From assembly GCA_024036415.1 (NCBI GenBank), contig JAMWET010003455.1, forward strand, positions 124,001-188,000: 64,000 nt of DNA, in the 5' to 3' direction. Below are positions 53,101 through 62,814 of this stretch, in pieces. The stretch comes from Prochilodus magdalenae (taxonomy: Eukaryota; Chordata; Actinopteri; Characiformes; Prochilodontidae). Position numbers and translations under genes: made by a program. The notes below the pieces were generated by a model. The model had not been told where the DNA came from. It searched no databases and was given only the letters and a program-made list of their open reading frames with translations. How positions within the stretch are numbered: the first letter of the stretch is position 1; the number at the start of each line of letters is the position of its first letter.

Positions 53101-55883
53101 TCAGGCCCCATTCTGTGTGTGTGTTGGGGGAGGTTCAGTATGCTAAATTCAGCCAAATACAGCAAATGTGCTGAGGTGTGGTGTAGAGGAGTAGTAGAAG
53201 AACTAGTTTTCCCTTGGGGAAATCATGTCACTTTGGAAAATCATGTCACCTGAGCAGGGGTGTACAAACTGTCGCTATGTATAGACCTGTAAAGTGCAGT
53301 ACGTATTTTGGAGAGTCACTCAGCACTGTGGGTTTAAAATGAAGTGATGTGTTTCAGCACAAAGAAAAGTCTAGAGCTCAAAATGTAGCTATTGGAGTTG
53401 CTGTGTCTCAACATGATGGCCGAAGAAGTGTCAATGTCAGTAAAGCAGTCGTGGAAATTGGAGTCAGACAGAACAACAAGCATTTAAAAAATCTGATCAG
53501 TGCAGGATTAGGAAACTAGATCAAACACTCTGGTAGAGAAGGGTAATGACCGAGCAATGCATTCTTAAGTAGTGCTTCTGTAGTAAGTTTAGGGTTTGTG
53601 TTTCATGTGGGTGATTATATTGAAAGGTCCATGATGAATATGATATTGAGTGTATATACTCTGTGTTGTGTGTTTGTGTCACAGCTGGTCGATAACTCCG
53701 ATGATGTACCCCGCCTCGTTTATCTTCAGCGTTCCAAGCACAGCGTACGTGGTTCTCACCTCCATCAACCTCTTTATCGGCATCAACGGCAGTGTTGCTA
53801 CCTTTGTCATGGAACTGTTCGATGACCCGGTTAGTGCACCCTCCAAACACACACTGCTAGAGTATGAAACGTGTACACACTTTCAAAATGTCTGAGCTGG
53901 CTTAATGGTAAGTAATACTGACATTTCACTGTGTATGTTTCATTATAGTGTAGGGAAAGATACAAACACTGTGCAGTGAAATACAAGGGTTATAGATGAG
54001 GGGCTAAGCCTGGAGCACCTACACATAGCACAGATCAAACAAAGGCATTCAAGTCAAGTAGTTCTGTCTCCTCTCTCTTAGATAAGCTGCAAGGTCCTGA
54101 ATAAATGATTCAGGTATAAGATTGTAGATCAGTGCAGTCTTACTTTGTACAAGCACAGTAATAAACTTCTTCATGTAAATGTTCTTTATTTAATGTTCCA
54201 TATGATAAAATATTGTTGTTACATTTGTCCATAGTCAGTATTTTTATCACTAACCATTTTTTATTTCGGTCTTCTTCAGCTTCTGTCTTTGCTTGTTTTT
54301 AATAACATTTTATTTTTATTAGACTTTCCAAAACTCAAGGATCAAATCAATCATTTTTTGTTTGAACTTCTCATGTGACTGGCCTTCTACAGAGCTGCCG
54401 CTTCTTAACTAATTACCTTCTACAGATGAGGAGGAATTCTGTGATTATAGCTGCATTATGATCAACACTGTGTGACCTTTTCTGTGACATTAACTTATTC
54501 TAAAAACAATATATGACTTACACCAGAGAGGTTGTTTGAAAATACCTTAATAGAAATAGGAAGCAAGTAATAATAGTAACTATCAGTAATGTCATTTCTA
54601 TGTCTTTTGCTTGTTAACGCTACAACTATCTGAAACCTCTTAAAATAGCTGGTTTGGCTCTTCAGCAATCTAACGCTCATGCTTCTTTGGCCTATCCTAT
54701 TTCTTTGGCTAGCCAACAAGCAGCTGGCAAAGTCTACAGTCAGCTATAGTGACCACTGTTTGCATTAATCCATATTATTAAGTAGATTTGGATGATATGA
54801 TACCAGACAAAAAAAAAATGAGTCACCTGTAACTAAAACGTATTTACAGTTTGTGTGTGTCACTAGGTTCTAAGTGAAAACTCAGGTATTTTAAATATAA
54901 ATATGCTAAATCAACAGGACTTGGGGGCATGAGCCTTTAGATCATATGTCTTACAAACTTACATTCTTGTAGTCCAGATTAGAAAAACCTTGACACTTTA
55001 CATCCCAAGAAGCTGCTTTAATTGTGGAAAGCAGCACCAACTTGTTTATACAACTTTTTTGTTTACTGCCAAATGTGGTTTCTTGACGAGAAGGGTACCG
55101 ACATTTGTTTATCAAGAGCTCATTTTGTTACTTTCCTTTTCATTGGCTACATGTCCTTAAATGAGTTTACAGGGAAGAGCACCTTCAACAGTGCTTGGCA
55201 AGAGATTAGAAAAAGCCACCGGCATGCCATGACTTGATGCTATATTGACTGGGACCACCTAAGGTACAAAGTGGTATTCTGACCAGGCTGGAGCTAGCTG
55301 GTTAGCATAATAACTTCAGTCTGCAACATGATACCTAGACATTGTTAATATGCTGATCATCAAAATGGTTATGCCTTTACATTCTGTTCGAACTTTCTGT
55401 TCATTTTGGGACCTTTAAATTTAGCAAATATACATAAAGAAATGCTGTAGTATTTGCAGAAAGTGTCCCATCTTTAAAAGGACATGAAAATCTAGAGAAC
55501 ATGTGATTTGGATTGTTTGAGCCTTTACATATGACTGTATCTACGGTAGCTTAAGACTTTTCCATAGCACTCTGTAGGAACATGGCTGTAATCTATCTCG
55601 TAAATATTTAGTAGATAGCCAGTTGTTCTAATGCCTGTGTGCTTATGCATCCGAAGTTTCCCGCACGCATGAACATTCTACAAACTTTCCTTTATAACCT
55701 CTAAGACCTTTGCCATGGGCTGCATGTGGCACAGCTGTGACTTGAACCCAGTCCTAGTTGTAAAACTTCTTGGCTGCAGTGTTGGGCCAAGCTTTCCTAG
55801 GTGGATGCCGGACATGCACTTTATTGATTTGTTCTGAAAGACGGTAAACCTCTTTCTTTCTTCCTGAAATATCTCTTTCCGGA

Positions 55884-55965
<82 letters not shown>

Positions 55966-58900
55966 CCTGTTTCTCTCTTTTTATCTTTTCTTTAGTCTGC
56001 AGGGCCAGAGTTTTCTCTGGCCTTTATAGTTGGAGTGAGAGGCGAGCGTTCTTTCTGCTGGAAAAGGTTTCTCATGCTTTATTGACACTCTGTCCATTTA
56101 CACTTTTGCTCTCTGAGGGACGAGAAGAAAGACGGAGAGAAAAGGAATCATTAAGGAATCTCTTTCTATGTGTGCTTTTAGTATTCTGACATTGAGTTTT
56201 GACTTTTCTGCAGGGTTTTTTATTATTATGATAATTTTTGGATATATTCTGATGCATAATTCTCTGGTGACACCACACTGTGCAGTCAGAAAGTGCTTTT
56301 CTTTAATTTCCATTCCCATATTTTACTGCTTTCTTTCTCTCTCTCTCTCTCTCGCTCTCTCTCTCCTTCTCTCTGTCTATTCTGTTTGTTGTCAGGGTCA
56401 GGGATCTTCGAGACGATAATTGGCTTGGTGTTCAGACTGGTAGCCCATAGAAAAATCTGATACATGGCTTTAGGTGTGACGGTACTTGACAGAGGAAGAG
56501 ATACAATATGTGTCCACTTCTTACATGAAATACACACCCACTGAACACTTAATTAGGCACCTACATTCTACACCTACGCATCTACATTCATTGTCCAGTT
56601 TAACAGCTCCACTTACCAAATAGGTGCACTTGAAGTTCTACAATTACAGACTGTAGGTCACGTATTTCTCTGCATACCTTGTTAGCCATCTTTCGTTGTG
56701 TTGATCATTTGGAAGGACCCCCACAGGACCACCACAGAGCAGGTATTATTTGGGTGGTGGATTATTCTCAGCACTGCAGAGAGTGTGTTACTGTGTTGTG
56801 TGTGACAGAAATTTCACTAGCACGCCACCATACCAGTTTCACCATATTGCTGGGATTGCATAGCTATGTGTTCATACATGTATCTGTACCTGTTAGAAAT
56901 AAGTGGGCTAAAACAACAATACTCAATATATTGGAGTCCACATACTTTTGGCCATATAACCAATCAGAAAATGTACTGCTATTGAAATCTGGTGCAAGTA
57001 AGAAAAGTTCAATTAATCATGACTAAAGACCTAAACAAATGCAAATAATTGGGATTGTTTTAATTAAATATATAAGAATTAAAAAATAATAATAATTCTA
57101 CATATTTGCAAAACCAACCAGTCATCACATTAATTAAATTATTGTGCTACTGTGGTGGATGGCAGTCAATTTCTCGTATGGGGCTGTGTGGCCAACATGT
57201 GTACAAGACTGGTTGGAGTGGGGCAAATGGCAAATGTTAAGGCTTTTTGGTAGGAGTATGAAATCAGTCCTGTGCAGACATCCCATCTAGATTTTTACAG
57301 GTTGAAAATGTTGTGTGTTGTGATGGTGGTGGTGAGTTTGGTGCTTTGGTTATGCCAGTAAGCGGGTGAGTGTGAATATTGTTGTGAGGTGTAAAGCCGG
57401 TCTGCAGGTGTGTGTATGTGTATGTATGTCCCACTTCTGTGTGTCCTGCAGTGAGAGCATCCAGCCGGACGAGTGATGATGTCCTGCAGCTTACGCAGTG
57501 TGTGTGCGTGCATTTGCATGGAAGGGCGTGTCACGCTTAAGTAATTACATTAGCATAATATTTAGTTTGACACTTTAAAACAAAGTGACTCGCAGCTTGC
57601 AAGTAGGTCAGTGACACAAACAGAGCGAGAGGGTGACTGATATCACATACAGAAGTGGTTTAGTTGATTTAGTAGCACAGCTCCGGTGAAGCTGAGCAAC
57701 GTTAATGAATGAGTCCTACTGAAAATAGACGAGACTATGCAGTTAAGCTCAGCAGACTCTTTTTAAAACATAGTCAGTATATTACATAAGCACATTACAA
57801 GCTGGTTTCCTAAAAAACTTTAGAAACAGAATTCAATAATTATTTCATTTTAACCCTCCATTTAACTGGAAATGTGCAAAGGCAACATGTTAAATGTTTA
57901 AACAGTGAAAAAATGTATGCTAATTTTGAATTTGATGCCAGGAACACATTTAAAAAAAGTTAGGAGAGGAACAAAAGCTTGCTAAAGTTGTTAAATGTGC
58001 TAAAAAACACCTGGTGGAACATCTCACCGAAACTGTCAGCTGCTGACAAATATTTCTAGTGTTCATCTTCGGCAGGTGGATGAAAATCAAGCTCCACTCA
58101 GATCTAAAAAAATCTTGAGAAGTAGTACATGCAAAATTTCTACCAACTTTGGAGGTGTGGAAAAAAATCGCTGCAGGTTCTTTAAAGAGCTGACAGTAAG
58201 TCTCCTGAATAACTAATAAACACACAGAATGTTATCATTAAATTCTGAAATAATGGCGTTGTGTTTACTCTACATTTACAGCATTTAGCAGACGGTTTTA
58301 TCTACAGTGATTGCAAATGTTAAGATTACCATTAAGATGCTGCCAGAAAAAAAAGCTAGTGCTATTACATTGAAAGAAAGATGCAGAAGAACTTTATTAG
58401 TGCCTGGTGCAGTCACAATGAGACGATCTTGAGTCTGCATTTGACTTTGAAGGTGTCAGTTTGACAGACATTTGTTCCACCACCTGGTGCCAGAGTCCTG
58501 CCGCTTGCCCTGTGTGTGTCTTCAAGGCTGGTCAAGCCAAGCTGTTCTTGAAAGTTAAAGGGCTCCAGGTACTGATCTGATTTTAACCACTGGCATATGT
58601 TTGGGAGGGACTGGTCCATTTTTGGCTTTGTAGGCATCGGGGATTTAAATCTGATGCAGGTAGCTATAGAAGGCCAGTGACACCTGAATGGAATGACGTG
58701 AGTGAACATAAATGTAAAATCAAAGACAAGTCATGCTGCTCCATTGCAAGGGCCTGATCATCTGCATAGGAAGATCACCCGGAAGCGAGGAGCAGTAGTC
58801 ACTTCTTGAGATGACAAGAGACTTAACAAGTACCTGGATGCTGTCCGTAGAGAGAATTGTTGTAGAGGAGAAATGTGCATGATCATGTCAGACCAATGAG

Positions 58901-60155
58901 TTCTTGAATGAGATTGCAGGATCATGGTGAGGACCTGCACTTTCAGGGATGACTAGCAGCTCAGTTGTGCTGGAGTTGAGCTTCACTTGGTGAGCTGCCA
59001 TCCATGAAGATGTGTCAGTCAGAAATGGTAAGATGTGACTGGATACCTATGGAATGGAATGGTTGGGTATCATCAGCATAGAAGTGGTAAGATAAGCCAT
59101 GAGAGGATATTACATCAGCAAGAAAATGAGTGAAGAGTGTAAAAGGAAGAGGACTGAGCCTTGTGGCATATCTGAGGAGAGCCTGCAGGGAGTGGATGTG
59201 GAGCGCCTCCATGTTACCTGTTACCTGAAGACCCCGTCTGATAGGACTCAAACCACCTCCGTGCAGGGCCAGGTTAGTGAGGACAGACATGGGGACCTTG
59301 TGGTTAACCAAAGTAAAAGAACCGATCACAGTTTGGCTGATATTGCTGCCTGAAGCCGCTCAGCCACTGCAGTTTCAGTTTAGCGTGCTGGTTTGAATTC
59401 AGACTGGTTGGGGTTCTGGAGTTGGTCCTAAATAAGAAAGACAGACCATTTATGTTAGACTGCACATCCACGAGGAAAGCAAGGAGTAGTGGTTGGTACC
59501 TGCTGATAGTTTAACTGTTAAGTGTGTGGGCTCTTCTGCCAGCTTCCTCACTCTAATAGTCTTGAATGTAAATGTAACATCCCCTGATGACAAGAAGCGG
59601 TCTATGTTAAAAGTGACAAAAGGACTGTGATGGTGGTTACATTGCTTGATGAGAGTAGCTGTAGAGGATGTCATCTGTTAAAAGAGAAGAAACAGTTTAG
59701 CTTATTAGAATAAGAGGATGAGAACTGAAGGGAGGCAGAGAGAGGAAAGAGACTAGCAGATTGTGTACTTTTTCTGCTTTTCACTCAGCACTGACATGAC
59801 TGTAAACACTTTGTAATTTATTGCATTGGTTTCCATATTTTATTTAATTGTTATTATGGTAGTTTGTATTATTGATTTGTATTATTCAAGCTTTCTTATT
59901 TTTATAAGTCTTGGTTAAGAAAATTCTATATTATATTATATATCATACAGTATATTGTATATGAAGAGAGAGAAGGAGAAAGTAAAAGAGAGAGAGAGAG
60001 AAGAAAAGGTGAGAGAGAGAAAGAGAAAAGAAAAGGAGAGAGAGAGAGTTTGATATATTCCCTGTGAGATATTTTTTTCTCTGTCCCTTTTCTTTCTCTT
60101 ATATTTTGTCTTAAAGTCCCTGAGGTCTGAGGAATAGTCACCAGAGGAATGAGGA

Positions 60156-60222
<67 letters not shown>

Positions 60223-62758
60223 GAGGGAAATATGGGTCGAGTGCCAGAGAGATTTGTCGCTCTCCACAGTGTGTGAGATGATTTATGAGTTTATGGTGTG
60301 ATCTTAAAGAAAGTGTCCTGGCTTCCTCCATTGGGTTAGAGCCTCTCGGCACTGTCTCTGTGACAATATCCTCTCAAAGGCGTGGGTTCGGTAAGGGTTT
60401 TGATGTTTGGTGTTATTCACACATGCTGAAGTTGAGTTATGTCTCAATTCACCAGCTTCACCTCAGAGACTCCACCCTGCATAGAGCAAGGTCACTGCAT
60501 ATTCTTATATATTCTCTCTCTCTGTCCCTCTCATCTCTCTCTCTGTTTTCTCTTTTTCTCTCACGTTCACAGCAGTAAACTTCATTGGCATTAATGTTTC
60601 GCTCGTTCTCAAAACTGCACTGTAACGATGACGTGTAAACGCAAGCAGACTGACGGTCCCGGAGGAAACGCAGGCACAGTGCATGGCTGAGACCTAATTT
60701 CAGTCCGCTCTTTGCATGGCTGAGTATAGGCGATTGAGTGATTGAGTAAATCTTCTGTAACAGTCTGGAAGCAGACACTGCATTTGAGACAATGCGTAGT
60801 CACAGGTTATAAATGAGCACAGGAACAAGGCTAATTAAAGGGAACTCCACCAATCTCTCAAAATGTCTGTATGATTAAATCATTTAGGCTGAAAAGTCAT
60901 TCTGAGTGCTTTGAGGTGAAATGGCTCACTGTAGAGAAATCTGCTCATTTTACTGAGATGCTAATGGGACCCAGGGGTCAGGATGTCTACAGCCCTTATA
61001 GACACAATATAGCCCTAAAAATGCTGATGATGGTAAAATAAGTGGTTCTAGAGGACGATTTTGCCTTACAACACCCTGCAAGTACATTTCCACTGAGAAT
61101 GTATTGGATAACAGTGAGCTTTAGAGATTGCAGACATCATGTAGCATATTTATTGCTGTTTAATTGAATAACTTTCTCTGAGGAAGCTTTTAGAGATGGG
61201 CATCTGGTTCCTTTCCCCACCACTGTGAACAATTTTGACTCTCAACAGTTACTGGTACTTGTTGCATGATCATCTGTTTAACTAGTACTAGTGTTCCTTT
61301 CTTCAGTGTTTCTTCAGACCACCTTCGGCTTACAGCAGATTGCCACTGCCGGCAGTAGACCAACATCATTATAGCCTATCCGCTTGCTGTCTGGGATTTA
61401 GCCTATTTAATTTATGAGACGTTGTGTAAATACACAATCATGCATATATGGTAAATGTAATTTAAAAATACATTCTTGAAAATAGAAATGGCCCAGAACT
61501 ACTCTTACTATCTTACATTGAAAGTTAAGAAAGCTTTTTCCAGTTTAGAGGTTTTGTTCTCTGTCTCTCTGTGAAGGTCAGAGGCTGTCACTCATGAATT
61601 TGTGCAATAAATTAGAAATACTCTGTGTGTGTTTGGGCATTGTGTGTGTGCGTGCTTCTGTGTGTGGGTGTGTTATAGTGATACCGATGTCAGATGGCAG
61701 GGTGCTGTAACACTTTACAGACATACAGTTGCCTCTTTTCTGCCATACCATATGATGTGCCTTTTCACCCTGTCTTCTACCTTTATCGCTCACTCGTTCT
61801 TCGTATGCACAGTATATATATCATTTTTCTGTCTCTCTCCATTAAGAACAAATGATTCATTTTCGAAATGTCCTAACACTTATACAAGACCTTGTGGAGC
61901 AAAACGAAATAAAAAAAATAAAAAAATGTATGGATACAAAAGACACTGATAAACAAACTTGCTTTTTAGATCTTGTGACCATGAAACTCTTCATAAAGCC
62001 TTTCATTGGTTGTACCGACAAATGACTGTGATGAATGACACAGCAAGTCATGTAACTAGCATTAGCTTGCTCCTGCGATGCTAGCCAGTTCCTAACACAA
62101 ACATTAGCAAACAGGACAAAACAATACTGACCTACTGGTTCTGTGAAACAGAAGATTAATGTTAGATTAATAAGATTAATAATGTTAATGTTTTCCACTT
62201 GTCCAGCAGAAACAGAGCAACTTCCTCATGCCTTTTCAGTCCTCTCTATTGTCAGAAAAGCTTAAGCTCCCTTCTCTTCTAACAGCTTTGAATTTTCCTT
62301 TTCAACCCTAAAGTGGTATATTCAGGTTCCTCAGAAGTCAGAATGTAACTGCTGCACACGTTAAAGTGTAGCAGAACTTCAGGCTTGTCTACTCTCTGAA
62401 TTCTCTCCATGGTTGGAACACTCTTGCCTGATCCATTTTGTTTCTCAGTGTTTGTTCTTCAGTTCTCTTCCTTTTTGGCTCTCGGACATCTGTACCATGC
62501 CTGTGGTGTTCAGCATGTAGCTCTTCTCCTCCCAGTACTGTGCACAAGCATTAAACGCTCCCATTACTCATTGACTGGAATAGTGTAGTGTGGCTCGATC
62601 TTAGTCACCTTGTTTATTTCCCATCTACAGGGCTGTCTACCATTTCCCGGATATTTGTATTAGAGTGTATTGGAGTGAAATCATATGTTGCACCTTTGAA
62701 TGAAGTTGTCAAACTGAATGAAGTGTATGACTCTATAGGTCTCTCTTTATTTAAATAC

Positions 62759-62814
<56 letters not shown>

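Noticed and set aside
59926..60352. Minus-strand frames with poly Thr-His
   Set aside because: They are the GT microsatellite at 60158 read in reverse, with flanking low complexity.
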